35,684 nucleotides of DNA from Bacteroidota bacterium (GTDB lineage Bacteria > Bacteroidota > Bacteroidia > Flavobacteriales_D > Sanyastnellaceae), in NCBI GenBank assembly GCA_027621555.1, contig JAQCBJ010000016.1, positions 1 through 35,684 on the forward strand, in the 5' to 3' direction. The notes below the pieces were generated by a model. The model worked only from the letters and a program-made list of their open reading frames with translations, searched no databases and was not told the DNA's origin. The number at the start of each line of letters is the position of its first letter. The stretch's first letter is position 1. Of the stretch, positions 1 to 11,200 are shown in pieces. Made by a program: the position numbers and the translations under genes.

Positions 1-1296
1 GGCGACCGCTACAAGGAGGTGCACGACGAGTACCACCGCTTGCGCGACGAGTTTTTCTACAACATCAACATCTACAAGCAGCTCCAAGAGCACGACTTGC
101 AGAAGAACCTGAAGTTGAAGGAGGGCCTGATTGAGCAAGCGGGCACTCTTGCCTCCCTTGAAGACCTCAAGGAACGCGAAACCCTCGCCCGAAGTCTTCA
201 GAAGCAGTGGTTCGACGTGGGGCCCTCGCCTCGCGAGACCTTCCAGGAATTGGCCGACACCTTCTTTGGCTTGACCCGCGAAACGTTTGACGCGGTCAAG
301 GAATACTACGACGGCGTCCGCGCCCAGTTCGAAGTTCACAAAGGCGAAAAAGAAGCGCTCATCTCCGCGCTTACGGAGTTGTTGAGCGAGGACATCGACG
401 ACCACAAGGCTTGGCAAAGCGCCACCGGCAAGGTGGTCGATCTGCAGGCCAAGTGGAAGGCCACCGGATTTGCGGGCAAGGAGCACAACGAAGCGTTGTG
501 GAGCCAATTCCGCGAAGCGGCTGACGTGTTCTTCGAGCGCAAGCAGGTCTTCTACGACCGCATCAAGGCGTCGAGCAAAGTGGCCAAAGAGAAGAAGACC
601 AAGCTCATTGAGGAGGCCGAAGGCATCCAAAACAGCACCGACTGGAAGGCCACTTCGGACGCCATGATCCGCCTCCAAAAGGAATGGAAGGCCGCGGGCC
701 CCTGTGCCCCGGGCGACGAACACCGCCTTTGGAAGAAGTTCCGGACGGCCCAGGACGTGTTCTTCAAGGCGAAGAAAGCCCAATTCGCCGACCGCGGCAA
801 GGAGGAGAAGGCCAACCTCGAATTGAAGATGGCCCTCCTCGAAAAAATCGAGGCCTTCACGCTGTCCGACAACCGGAACGCGGACCTCGAGACCCTGAAA
901 GGCTTTTCCACGGAATGGCGCGACATCGGGTTCATTCCCCGCAAGAGCCTTGACTCAGTGATGGAGCGGTTCCGCACGGCCATGGACAAGCACTACGACG
1001 CGCTGTCCGCCGCGCGTTCGGAGCGAAGTGTGCAGACCTACGGCAAGCGCGTGGAAAAGCTCGCCTCGGGCGACAACCGCGACCTGCGCCGCGAGCAGAG
1101 CATCTTGCGCGACAAGATCACCCGTCTCCAGCAGCGCATCACCTCGACCGAGGAGAACATGGAGCGCTTCACGGGAAAGGGGGCGGAATCGATTCGCGAG
1201 CAAGCGCTGAAGACCATCAAGTCGTACCAGCGCGAAATCGACGAGATCAAGGCCAAGCTCAAGATGCTTCGCGAAGCGGCCAGCTCCGACTCGTAA
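1..1296 (+). CDS. DUF349 domain-containing protein (5' truncated)
   Basis: The reading frame is open from base 1, so the true start lies outside the window; the GTG at base 19 is simply the first possible in-window start. About four DUF349-like helical repeats are visible, each with a pattern of W-x3-G followed by W/L-x2-F-R and then F-F. Examples are 'EWKAAGPCAPGDEHRLWKKF' near residue 225 and 'EWRDIGFIPRKSL' near 305, counted from base 19. The C-terminal 80 residues are a charged coiled coil. DUF349 proteins are common in Bacteroidota and their function is not established; no catalytic motif is seen. The stop codon (TAA, 1294-1296) directly abuts the stop of the convergent deacetylase gene at 1297, with no space for a separate terminator. 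Family assignment is firm; role is unknown. Confidence 0.85.
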   Translation, partial: GDRYKEVHDEYHRLRDEFFYNINIYKQLQEHDLQKNLKLKEGLIEQAGTLASLEDLKERETLARSLQKQWFDVGPSPRETFQELADTFFGLTRETFDAVKEYYDGVRAQFEVHKGEKEALISALTELLSEDIDDHKAWQSATGKVVDLQAKWKATGFAGKEHNEALWSQFREAADVFFERKQVFYDRIKASSKVAKEKKTKLIEEAEGIQNSTDWKATSDAMIRLQKEWKAAGPCAPGDEHRLWKKFRTAQDVFFKAKKAQFADRGKEEKANLELKMALLEKIEAFTLSDNRNADLETLKGFSTEWRDIGFIPRKSLDSVMERFRTAMDKHYDALSAARSERSVQTYGKRVEKLASGDNRDLRREQSILRDKITRLQQRITSTEENMERFTGKGAESIREQALKTIKSYQREIDEIKAKLKMLREAASSDS

Positions 1297-2001
1297 TCAG
1301 CTTCGAACGGGCGCGCCTTCCAGCGCCACGGACGCCCAGCCCTGCGCCTCCAACCACTCGAGGTACGCAGGCAGCACCGTGTGCAACACTTCGGCGCATT
1401 TGGGGCTGTCGTGGAACACCACGATGCTCCCGGCTCGGGTGTGCCGTTTGAGGCGCTTCAGCACCGCCTCGGCGCCGGCCTGGCCCTTCGCCGCGTAATC
1501 GCCGCTCAGAACATCCCACATGACGGACGTCGCGTGGGGTGCGAGCGCCGTGGCCTGGGCGCGCGTGAATTTTCCGTAGGGCGGGCGGAACCAGGCCACG
1601 GTCTTTCCCGCACCCGCTTGCCTCACGCCCAGCTCTCCCGCCACGGCCATCGATTGGAGGGCCGACGTCACGTACTCCTGTTTCCCGGTGCGCCAACCGT
1701 GCTCATGGCGCATCGTGTGGCCGCCGAGCGCGTGACCTTGCTCCCGCACCTGCTCCAGGACATGCGGGTGGCGCTGCGCCTGTTCCCCGACCACAAAAAA
1801 GGTGGCCGTCATGTCACGGGCCTGGAGCTGTGCGAGGACCCACGGTGTGAGCTCGGGGTCGGGGCCGTCGTCGAAGGTGAGGTGGACGGCGTTTGGGCTG
1901 GAGGTGGACCACAAGGTGCCTGGCCACCACGCCTTCAAAAGCGGGTGGAGACATCGCGGGATGCGGGCGGGCCAAACCGCCCCTGATTTCAGCCCCTTCA
2001 T
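1297..2001 (-). CDS. Polysaccharide deacetylase (NodB homology domain)
   Basis: This 234-residue protein has a NodB/carbohydrate esterase 4 domain. Visible motifs are TFDDGPD (catalytic and metal Asp, D44/D45), HTMRH (metal His, H95 and H99), RPPYG (R139-G143), WDVLSGDY (near 162-169) and VVFHDS near 195. The family removes N- or O-acetyl groups from peptidoglycan, chitin-like or exopolysaccharide chains. The ATG at 1999-2001 was chosen because the upstream reading frame only continues as the antisense of leuS. There is no clear signal peptide, although a short hydrophobic stretch (LLKAWWPGTLW) sits near residues 21-31 and could be a membrane anchor. It diverges from leuS across a 39-bp gap and converges with the DUF349 gene. 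The substrate cannot be told from sequence. Confidence 0.88.
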   Translation of the reverse strand: MKGLKSGAVWPARIPRCLHPLLKAWWPGTLWSTSSPNAVHLTFDDGPDPELTPWVLAQLQARDMTATFFVVGEQAQRHPHVLEQVREQGHALGGHTMRHEHGWRTGKQEYVTSALQSMAVAGELGVRQAGAGKTVAWFRPPYGKFTRAQATALAPHATSVMWDVLSGDYAAKGQAGAEAVLKRLKRHTRAGSIVVFHDSPKCAEVLHTVLPAYLEWLEAQGWASVALEGAPVRS

Positions 2002-2028
2002 CGCGCACGAAGGTCGACCCCTCGGGAT

Positions 2029-2036
2029 TAACTTTG
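2029..2036 (+). promoter_or_regulatory. Bacteroidota -7 promoter element of leuS
   Basis: TAACTTTG matches the Bacteroidota -7 consensus T-A-N2-T-T-T-G exactly and lies only 4 nt (CCGG) before the leuS ATG at 2041. The transcription start would therefore fall at or next to the start codon, predicting a leaderless or nearly leaderless mRNA. No clear TTG at -33 is seen. Confidence 0.6.
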
Positions 2037-2040
2037 CCGG

Positions 2041-4866
2041 ATGGAGTACGATTTTAGGGCGATTGAAGCCAAGTGGCAACGCACGTGGAAGGACACCGAC
2101 GCCTACAAGGTGACGGAAGACACGTCGCGACCCAAGTTCTATGTGCTGGACATGTTCCCGTACCCCTCTGGGGCCGGCCTTCACGTGGGGCACCCCCTCG
2201 GCTACATCGCCTCCGACGTCTTCGCGCGCTACAAGCGACACCAAGGCTACAACGTCCTCCACCCCATGGGGTACGACAGCTTCGGTCTGCCGGCGGAACA
2301 GTACGCCATCCAAACCGGCCAGCATCCCGCCATCACCACCGAACAGAACATCAACCGCTACCGCGAACAGCTTGAGCAGCTCGGCTTTTGCTACGACTGG
2401 TCGCGCGAGGTGCGCACGAGCGATCCGTCCTACTACAAGTGGACGCAGTGGATTTTTGGGGAGCTCTTTGAGAGCTGGTACGACACCCAAGCCCAAAAAG
2501 CCCGACCCATCGCCGACCTCGCGGCCGCCTTCGCCGACAACGGCAACTACAACGTGCACGCGGCGTGCGACGAGGGGTGGTGGCAAGGGTTGTCGTTCCC
2601 GCATTTTGGGGAACACTTCGACGGCACCTTCACGGACACGGACTGGGCCAGCATGTCGGAAACCGAGCAGCAAGAAGTGCTCATGTGCTTCCGCATCGCT
2701 TACCTCGCGGACAGCGAAGTGAACTGGTGCCCCGCCCTCGGCACGGTGCTCGCCAACGACGAGGTCAAGGACGGCCTGAGCGAGCGGGGCGGACACCCCG
2801 TCGTCAAAAAGACGATGCGCCAATGGATGATGCGCATCACGGCCTACGCCGATCGTCTCCTCACGAGCTTGGACGACCTCGACTGGACGGACAGCGTGAA
2901 AGAAGCCCAGCGCCACTGGATTGGACGTTCCGAAGGGGCCTCCGTGCGCTTTGCGGTTGCGACGGCCGACGGCCAGCCCGACCCCTCAGGTGCTGAAGTG
3001 GAAGTCTTCACCACGCGCCCCGACACGCTGCACGGCGTGTCTTTCATGGTCCTCGCCCCCGAGCACGACCTCGTCGCCGGCCTCACGACGGACGCCCAAC
3101 GCGCCGAAGTCGAGGCCTACGTCGAGGCCGCGGGCATGAAGTCCGAACGCGACCGCCAAGGCGACAAGAGCATTTCCGGCGTCTTCACCGGCGGCCACGT
3201 CGTGCACCCCGTGACGGGCGCACTCGTGCCGGTCTGGATTGCCGACTACGTCCTGGCTGGGTACGGCACGGGCGCCATCATGGCCGTCCCCGCGGGCGAC
3301 GAGCGCGATTGGCGTTTCGCCTCCCACTTCAGCCTTCCCATTCCCGCCATCTTCGACGGGGTGGACACCACAGAAGCGGCCTGCACCGACAAGAACGCCA
3401 CCCTCTGCCATTCCGGCGAATGGGACGGCATGCGGGCGGGCGACGCCATCCCACGGGCCCTCGACTGGGTCGAAGCCCAAGGATGCGGTACCCGAAAAGT
3501 CAATTACCGGATCCGCGACGCAGTCTTCAGTCGCCAACGGTACTGGGGCGAACCCTTCCCCATCATGTACGAAGGCGGGATTGCCAAGCGCATCACGGAC
3601 GCCACAGTCACCCTCCCCAAGGTCGACGCCTACCTCCCCACCGAGGACGGCGAACCGCCTTTAGCTCGCGCGGCGCGCGAGGACTGGCCCGTGTTCCGCG
3701 GCGACGCCATGGAAACGAACACCATGCCCGGATGGGCCGGCAGCAGCTGGTACTTCTTGCGCTACATGGACCCCACCAACGAAAACGCCTTCTGCGACCG
3801 CTCCAAGAGCGACTACTGGGGCCAGGTCGACCTGTACGTCGGAGGCGCAGAGCACACCACGGGGCACTTGTTGTATTCGAGGTTTTGGACCAAGTTCCTC
3901 TGTGATCGCGGGCACATTGGATTCGACGAGCCCTTCAAGTTCATGATCAACCAAGGCATGATCTTGGGCCGCTCCAACTTCGTCTACCGCATCCAAGGCA
4001 CCAACACCTTCGTGACGGCCAACAAGCGGAAAGAGCAACCGACCCAACGCCTGCACGTGGACATCAACCTCGTCGAAAACGACAAACTCAACCTCGATGG
4101 CTTCCGCGCGTGGCGCCCTGAGTTCGCGAACGCCGAGTTCATCCTCGACGACGACGGCACGTACACCTGCGGCCATGAGGTCGAGAAAATGTCCAAGTCG
4201 AAGTACAACGTCCAAACCCCCGACGACCTCGTCGAGCGTTATGGCGCGGACACCCTGCGCTGCTACGAAATGTTCCTCGGCCCGCTGACCCAGCACAAGC
4301 CTTGGGACACCCAAGGCATCAGCGGCGTTCACAACTTCTTGCGCAAGATTCAGCGTCTGTACACCCAAGCCGCGGAGGCCGACTTGCCAAGCTCTTCTTC
4401 AGAAGACGCGCTGCGCGTGGTCCACAAAGCCATCGCCAAAGTCTCGGACGACCTCGACCGCCACGCCTTCAACACGGTGGTCAGCGCCCTGATGATTGCC
4501 GTCAACGACCTTGCGTCGCTCCAAGGCGGCCTCGGCAGCGACGCGCTCCAGCCCCTGGCCATCTTGCTCAGCCCTTACGCCCCGCACTTGGCCGAGGAGC
4601 TTTGGGCCACGGCAGGTGGGTCAGGCTCTGTCTTGGACGCTTCTTGGCCGCAGGCCGATGACGCCTTCCTCGTGGAAGACCAAATCACGTACCCCATCTC
4701 CTTCAATGGCAAGGTGCGCTTCCAGCTCGCCCTCGCCGCCTCCTTGTCCGCCTCAGAGGTGGAAGCGGCTGTACGAAAGGACGATCGCACCGACGCCCAG
4801 CTCGCGGGCAAGGACATTCGGAAAATCATTGTGGTCCCCGGCCGAATCGTCAACGTGGTGATGTAA
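2041..4866 (+). CDS. leuS: Leucyl-tRNA synthetase
   Basis: Class I aminoacyl-tRNA synthetase that charges tRNA-Leu in the cytoplasm. The protein is 941 residues, the usual size for Bacteroidota LeuRS. The HIGH signature is HVGH (residues 48-51) within the N-terminal Rossmann fold. The KMSKS signature is exact at 716-720. The CP1 editing domain carries TTRPDTLHGV near 322-331, and the anticodon-binding helical domain follows the KMSKS loop. The segment around NWCPALGTVLANDEV lacks a CxxC zinc pair, and the protein carries an insertion near residues 150-200, both consistent with my memory of the lineage form. The ATG at 2041 is the first in the frame and gives a normal N-terminus (MEYDFRAIEAKWQ). 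A strong terminator follows. Confidence 0.98.
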   Translation: MEYDFRAIEAKWQRTWKDTDAYKVTEDTSRPKFYVLDMFPYPSGAGLHVGHPLGYIASDVFARYKRHQGYNVLHPMGYDSFGLPAEQYAIQTGQHPAITTEQNINRYREQLEQLGFCYDWSREVRTSDPSYYKWTQWIFGELFESWYDTQAQKARPIADLAAAFADNGNYNVHAACDEGWWQGLSFPHFGEHFDGTFTDTDWASMSETEQQEVLMCFRIAYLADSEVNWCPALGTVLANDEVKDGLSERGGHPVVKKTMRQWMMRITAYADRLLTSLDDLDWTDSVKEAQRHWIGRSEGASVRFAVATADGQPDPSGAEVEVFTTRPDTLHGVSFMVLAPEHDLVAGLTTDAQRAEVEAYVEAAGMKSERDRQGDKSISGVFTGGHVVHPVTGALVPVWIADYVLAGYGTGAIMAVPAGDERDWRFASHFSLPIPAIFDGVDTTEAACTDKNATLCHSGEWDGMRAGDAIPRALDWVEAQGCGTRKVNYRIRDAVFSRQRYWGEPFPIMYEGGIAKRITDATVTLPKVDAYLPTEDGEPPLARAAREDWPVFRGDAMETNTMPGWAGSSWYFLRYMDPTNENAFCDRSKSDYWGQVDLYVGGAEHTTGHLLYSRFWTKFLCDRGHIGFDEPFKFMINQGMILGRSNFVYRIQGTNTFVTANKRKEQPTQRLHVDINLVENDKLNLDGFRAWRPEFANAEFILDDDGTYTCGHEVEKMSKSKYNVQTPDDLVERYGADTLRCYEMFLGPLTQHKPWDTQGISGVHNFLRKIQRLYTQAAEADLPSSSSEDALRVVHKAIAKVSDDLDRHAFNTVVSALMIAVNDLASLQGGLGSDALQPLAILLSPYAPHLAEELWATAGGSGSVLDASWPQADDAFLVEDQITYPISFNGKVRFQLALAASLSASEVEAAVRKDDRTDAQLAGKDIRKIIVVPGRIVNVVM

Positions 4867-4886
4867 ACTCACCTTGTAATCTTTCG

Positions 4887-4904
4887 ACAAATCCTCCGAT
4901 TTGT
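4887..4904 (+). other. Perfect inverted repeat (7-bp stem, CTCC loop) downstream of leuS
   Basis: ACAAATC-CTCC-GATTTGT forms a perfect 7-bp stem immediately upstream of the leuS terminator hairpin and has the same CTCC loop. It has no T-run of its own. It could protect the mRNA 3' end or be an ancillary element of the terminator; its function is not shown. Confidence 0.5.
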
Positions 4905-4908
4905 GACT

Positions 4909-4938
4909 GCGCTCGCCCTCCGGTGAGCGCGTTTTTTT
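4909..4938 (+). terminator. Rho-independent terminator of leuS
   Basis: A 9-bp GC-rich stem (GCGCTCGCC pairing with GGTGAGCGC, one G-U wobble) closes a CTCC loop and is followed by G and seven T residues. It lies 43 nt after the leuS stop codon. Confidence 0.85.
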
Positions 4939-5252
4939 GCAGCTAATTCAGGCATTTTCAACCTGTTACGTCCCCTCATAGCTAGCATCGACCAATCCTG
5001 AATATTTCTCTCTAAAGGCAAATAATTTTTCGACGAATTGTATATTATGTTGGATAATTGGGTAATTATGTTCTAAATTAGCGCTCAAGTGTCTTCGTGC
5101 ACTTACCTAACAACCTACGTCCTATGACGAATTCTATTCAGCATGCCCCAGGGCATCTCTTGTCTTCCTCGAGCAACTCGCGTTTCGGCGCTGGCAGTTG
5201 CTCCCTGCTCTTGAACAATTCTATCTACATCCTTTTCAAATCCACTTTTACC
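4939..5252 (+). other. AT-rich leader upstream of the giant surface-protein gene
   Basis: No gene is supported here. The first 140 bases are clearly AT-rich compared with neighbouring DNA, as expected for a promoter region, but no full -7 match could be assigned with confidence. The frame of the downstream gene is open back to 5097, but the encoded stretch has no domain character and would bury the signal peptide, so it is treated as untranslated leader. Confidence 0.5.
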
Positions 5253-8200
5253 ATGAAAAACATTGTCTCTTTGATGATGGCATTGTGTTGCAGCCTCGGC
5301 CTTGGCCTTGCTCAACTCAGCCCGCTGTCTTCAACCGGCTACAGTACCGAGGCTCCGGTCGGGTACTGGCTTGAGTTGGAAACAGTCATTAGTCACTCCG
5401 GTGGCGAACTGGACAGTATGACCACCTACAGGTTGTACATGAACATGCAGAACGAGATGGACTACTTGTCCGCTTGCTCTGGAGATTCTAATAACCCGTT
5501 GATGCTTCACTCATCCTCAGGGGAATGGTACAACAACAGTGCAAACTCAGGCTGGAATGCTCAAGGCATTACTCCAATGTTCGTTGGTTTTGTTCCTGAG
5601 TTGGCGTACGACAGCTTTCTCACAATTGGTGCGCAAGATGGATTGGCTCCTGCGTCACAACAACCCTCCACCATTTGGGGAGGCATTGACGCATCAGCCG
5701 AATTCGATGGAAACGGCCCGGGCATGAACGTCACCGTCAATGATTCAACAGGCGGAGCGTGGTACATCCCGTTCCCTGGTTTGGCTGCGTACGACGAGGG
5801 TCACGTGGCCTTCGCAGGTTCATCGGGAGATGGTCAATTGCGCGTGTTGGTGGCTCAGTTCACCACGAAAGGCACAATCACGGGACAAATCTGGGTCCAA
5901 GTCTTCCAAAACGGAGACCAAGGCCAAGAATTCCGTGACCTGCTTCCCATCTGCGCAGCAGGCGATTGCGGTGGCTGCACGGACGAGTCTGCGGACAACT
6001 ACGATCCCGAAGCACTTTACGACGACGAGTCTTGCCAGTACGGCACTCCTGGTTGCAATGACGACGCGGCTTGCAACTTTGACGAAGCCGCTACTTACGA
6101 CGACGGCTCGTGCGAATACGCACCTGAGAACTTTGACTGCGAAGGCAACTGCATCGCGGGTGAAGACTGCAACGGAGAATGCGGCGGAACGGCCGTGTTG
6201 GACGAGTGCGGCGTGTGCGGTGGCTCTGGCATCGCTGAAGGCGATTGCGATTGCGACGGAAACGTCGAGGACGCTCTCGGCGTGTGTGGTGGCGACTGCG
6301 CCGCCGACGCAGATGCTGACGGCATTTGCGACGACGTGGACGATTGCGTCGGCACCCTCGACGCATGTGGCGTTTGCAACGGTCCTGGTGCGATCTACGA
6401 ATGTGGATGTGCAGACATTGCAGAAGGAGATTGCGACTGCGACGGAAACCAACTCGACGCCCTCGGAGTGTGTGGCGGTGACTGCGCAGAGGACGCCGAT
6501 GCCGATGGCATTTGCGACGACGTGGACGACTGCGTGGGTGCGTTGGACGCATGTGGCGTCTGCAACGGCCCAGGTGAGATTTACGAGTGCGGATGTGAAG
6601 ACATCGCAGAAGGCGATTGCGACTGTGACGGAAACCAACTCGACGCCCTCGGCGTGTGTGGCGGTGACTGCGCAGCGGACGCCGATGCTGATGGCATTTG
6701 CGACGACGTGGACGACTGCGTGGGTGTGCTTGATGCGTGCGGCGTTTGCAACGGCCCAGGTGAGATTTACGAGTGCGGATGTGAAGACATCGCGGAAGGC
6801 GATTGCGACTGCGACGGAAACCAAGACGACGCCCTTGGCGTGTGTGGTGGTGATTGTGCTGCGGACGCAGATGCGGACGGCATTTGTGACGACGTCGACG
6901 AATGCATCGGCACGTTGGATGCCTGTGGCATTTGCAACGGCCCTGGCGCCATTTACGATTGCGGATGTGAAGACATCGCGGACGGCGACTGCGATTGCGA
7001 CGGCAACCAAGAAGATGCCCTCGGCGAATGCGGCGGCGACTGCGCTGCTGACGCCGACAGCGACGGCATTTGTGACGACGAAGATGACTGCGTTGGCGCG
7101 CTCGACGCGTGCGGCATCTGCAACGGTCCTGGAGCGATTTACGAATGTGGATGTTCAGACATTGCAGAAGGCGATTGCGACTGCAGTGGCAACCAGGAAG
7201 ACGCCATCGGCAACTGCGGTGGATCGTGCGAAGCTGACGAAGACGGCGATGGCATTTGTGACTCTGCCGACGATTGTGTGGGTGAATTTGATGACTGTGG
7301 CGTGTGCAACGGCGATGGAGCTTCTTGCTACTGCGAGGTGGACGACGACAACGACGGCATTTGCGACGAAGAGGATGACTGTGTAGGTTCTTACGACGAC
7401 TGCGGCGTATGCAACGGGACCTCATTCTGCACCTTGGATGCCTCTGGCTTCGAAGGTTTGTCTTTGACCGCAAGCTCCTCTTGCGGGGAAGATGCCTTGG
7501 CTCCTGGCCTCGATGATTCGTTTGAATTGGTGCTGCAAGCGGGAGGAAATCTTGCTGCTTCCACCGACGCTGGATCCGTGATTGTCGGCTCTTGGGGAAT
7601 CGACGAGTGCGACTGCCAAGCTGAACTTTCATTCTTCGCATTGGAATGCGATGGCGTTGCGTTCGAATTGGACGCCTTTGGCATTGCAACGCAACTCTCG
7701 GCTGAAGAGGATTGCTGCATCAGCATTTCAAACCCTGTGGACACCTGGTGTTCAACGGAGTTCTTTGACGGATTGGAAGACGAAACCGTGCCTTGCGCCG
7801 AAGATCTTCCTACCGGATGTGACCCCACGATCATGGCGCTTGATACTTGCGCTACCTCGTTGGTCATTTGCAACTACAACTCTGCTGCGGATGCGGGCTA
7901 CGTGACGCACGAAGTGACCACGGCCATGGGTCCTGGTCCTGACGGTGCCATCCGCATCTACGGCTTGAGTGCCCAAACGGTGTGTGCCACGGACTACTTC
8001 GTGGAAGGAGATGAGCCATTGGTGTTGACGCGCTTCGAGTCCACGGGCACGGCTGTGCTCACGGGTGAAGTCTTCAACGACACCGACCCCTCCATTTCAT
8101 TCGATGTCGAGATGTACTTCAACATGGAGGAAAATGCTGCGGAATGGATGGCGGACACCCCAGGTGCTGGTCTCTTGACGGCTTGGGACTGCGACGTTGA

Positions 8201-11200
8201 CCCTGAAGCGTTGACGGTGTATACTTTGCGCAACACCATCTCCAAGTTGGTGGGTACTGGTTCGATGACGGGTGAGCTCTACTTGAGCCACATGCCTGTC
8301 TCTGAGAACAAGCGTTTCCAGCTCGGCGACGGCGGAAACAACCACAACTGCGAATACGGTTTTGGCGGGTGGTTTGGATGGCAGGGTGTCCTGAACGGCA
8401 ACTCTGTGATGGGCTTCTCTGGCGACGTGATTGCCGATTTGGGAGACCCCATTTTGTTCGACACCGACTGCGGTGGAGAGTTTGTGGAGTTGACCTACGC
8501 CATGATCAATGTGGCTCAAGGTCAGTCTCAATTCGTCACGCAGACTTGGTCTGTGAACGACACGGAAGCTCCTGAGTTCCACAACGCACCTGAATCGTAC
8601 ATCGTTGAGTGGAGCGACCTCCACGACGGCGACTGCAACTGGAGCATTGAAGTTCCTTGCTTGACGACGACGGACAACTGCGCGCAATGGGATCCCATTT
8701 ACGAAGGATGCAACGAGCCTGCCGATCCTTGTGGAACGGTGGAGTTCACCGAATCCATTCAACTTGGCGACTGCGAAGGCAACTTCGTCATCTTCCGCGG
8801 TTGGACCGCCACGGACGGCAGCGGCAATTCGCGCGTCCACAGCCAAACGATCCAAGTTCGTGACACGCAAGGCCCTGACTTCTCAGGCACGCCTTACGAG
8901 ACCACGATTTCTTGCTCAGACCTCAATGTCATGGACTACGAGGCGAACGATTGTTCTGGAGTGACTGAAGTGTGGTTCGAGCAGAGCTTGCAGAGCGGCA
9001 CGTGCAGCAACCCAGGAAGCCTCTCTCGCACGTACTACGCTACGGACGCTTGCGGCAACTTGAGCTCGTTTGAGCAAATTGTCAACATCGAGGACGACGA
9101 AGCTCCAGTGATTCTCGCTAGCGAACACTTTGTGGATTGCAGCGATTACAGCTCTGAAGACCTGTACCCCTTGATGATCCAAGATTGCGCTCTCCGCATC
9201 TGGAGCGTCGACGAGGATGGCGTTTGGTCTTCGACCTACAACACCAACTGGTCTACGGAATACGACGACATCGACTCCCCTGTGGAAGTGTCTTGGGTGG
9301 ACGGTCCTGCGGTTGCCGGTGACGGCTCTTGCTACGTCATCACCCGCACGGTGACGGCGACGGACAACTGTGGCAACTCTTCAACGCTTGAGTACCCCAT
9401 CAACATCACGGACACGACGGATCCTGAGATTTGGGCTTCCAACATCCTTGAAATCGAATTCGACACGTACGTCGGAAACGATGGCATGATGGTGATGGCC
9501 GATCAAATCGGTCAAATCCTTGGAGGCGACCAAGCGCAATTCTCAGTGAACGACGACTGTTCATTCGTGTGGTCGGGCATGGTGAGTGTGGAATGGACGG
9601 ACGCTCCGTCTGAAGAGACGACTTGCCTTGACGTCCCTGGAGGTTCCGTGTTTGACCGTACCTACACGGTGACGGACGCTTGCGGAAACAGCGCTACGGC
9701 AGAGCAGCAGATTGTCCTTATCGACACGCAAGCTCCTGTTTGGGCGAACCCAAGCGAAACGCTTGACCCACTTCCATGTGAAGAGGCTACGCTCGAGTTG
9801 ATGAACAACCCCGAGTACATGTTGAACGCGGGTGGCGTGTTTGATTCTGGCGATGCCGATCTGGACATCCAAGTGAACGCCATTTTGATGAGCGGAGGCT
9901 GCATCGGTGTGTGGTACCGCCAGTGGGTGGCCATCGACGATTGCGGAAACATGTCTTACGCGGATCAGTACGTTTCGATGTACGACAACGTGGCTCCTGA
10001 GTTCACGTCGATCCCTGCTGACTTGACCATCTCGCTCGACGGCTCATGCGCAGCCAACCAGGCCATCGAAGCCACGGGAGGTTACCCCACCGTTTCTGAC
10101 AACTGCGACTTGTGCCTCGACCAAGATTTGGAAATCACTTCTTCTGAGTCAGACCAAATCTGGTTGTGCGAAGAAGGCATTGGTTCGTACCAAATTGAGC
10201 GCACCTGGAGCGTGACCGATCACTGTGGAAACACGGCGGAACACGTTCAAGTGTTGACGTTCGAGGACGACAGCGACCCCGTTTGGAACGAAACCCTCCC
10301 TGCCGACATGGAAGTGTCTTGCGAGGAGCCTGAAGCCGTCGTGTTGACCGCTTCGGACAACTGCGACGACACCTTGGAGGTCGCGTTCACGGAGGAAATC
10401 AGCGACCAAACGTGCCCCAACCGTTACACGGTGACGCGCACGTGGAGCACGGCTGACGCCTGCGGAAACGCCATCTCTCACACGCAGATCATCACGGTGG
10501 GTGACGACGAAGCTCCTGTGGGCTACGCGTCCATGCCAGACGTGTCTTGCGCGGACTACAACGAGAACCCAGACCAAATCTTTGGTGAAGTGAGCGCCAC
10601 GGACAACTGCGGCGGCGAAGTCACCATCGAGTTTGATGTCAATGAGGATGAGATCATCACCCTCAATGAAGACGGTTCTGTGAAGACCGACGGCTGCGTT
10701 CAAGTGGAGCGCATCTACACCTTCACGGACGTTTGTGGCAACACAAGCCAATTGATGCAGACGATCAACATCATTGACGACGTGGCTCCAAGCTACGTTG
10801 GACCGATGGAAGTGACCATTCCTGCGCACGAGTACGACGTGGAGGGCTTGTACCCACCCGACGAGTGCTGGGAATTGATCGACGGCACGGGCGACGTCCC
10901 TGTGTGGTACGTGGATGACTGCAGCGGTTTGGACACCTGCTTGGTGATGGACTTGCCATTGTCTGGCGGGTGCGCCAACCAGCCTCACCCGAACTTCTTC
11001 GGTGAGACGGCTGCGTACTTGCGTGTCTTGACCATCATCGACAACTGCGGCAACATGTCCATGGCCGAGATCATCATCACACTCGAAGACGACCTCGACC
11101 CCATGTTTGACCACGTTCCTGCAGACTACGAAGTGTCTTGCGCTTCTGAAGTCACGTACGAAGAACCTGTGGTTTCTGACTTGACCGACGAAAACGTGGT

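Noticed and set aside
2002-2916. Upstream extension of the polysaccharide deacetylase frame into leuS.
   Set aside because: The extra 305 residues are antisense to leuS and show no homology; the ATG at 2001 gives a complete NodB domain.
5097-5252. In-frame upstream extension (GTG 5097) of the giant protein.
   Set aside because: It would place 52 non-domain residues before a clear signal peptide starting at ATG 5253.
5740-7689. Long open frames on both strands inside the giant gene (plus 5740-7386, minus 6091-7689, minus 5820-7010).
   Set aside because: They track the 186-bp repeat and its biased codons (GAC/TGC/GGC-rich), giving repetitive Arg/His/Ala/Thr-rich proteins without domains. They are shadows of the real frame.
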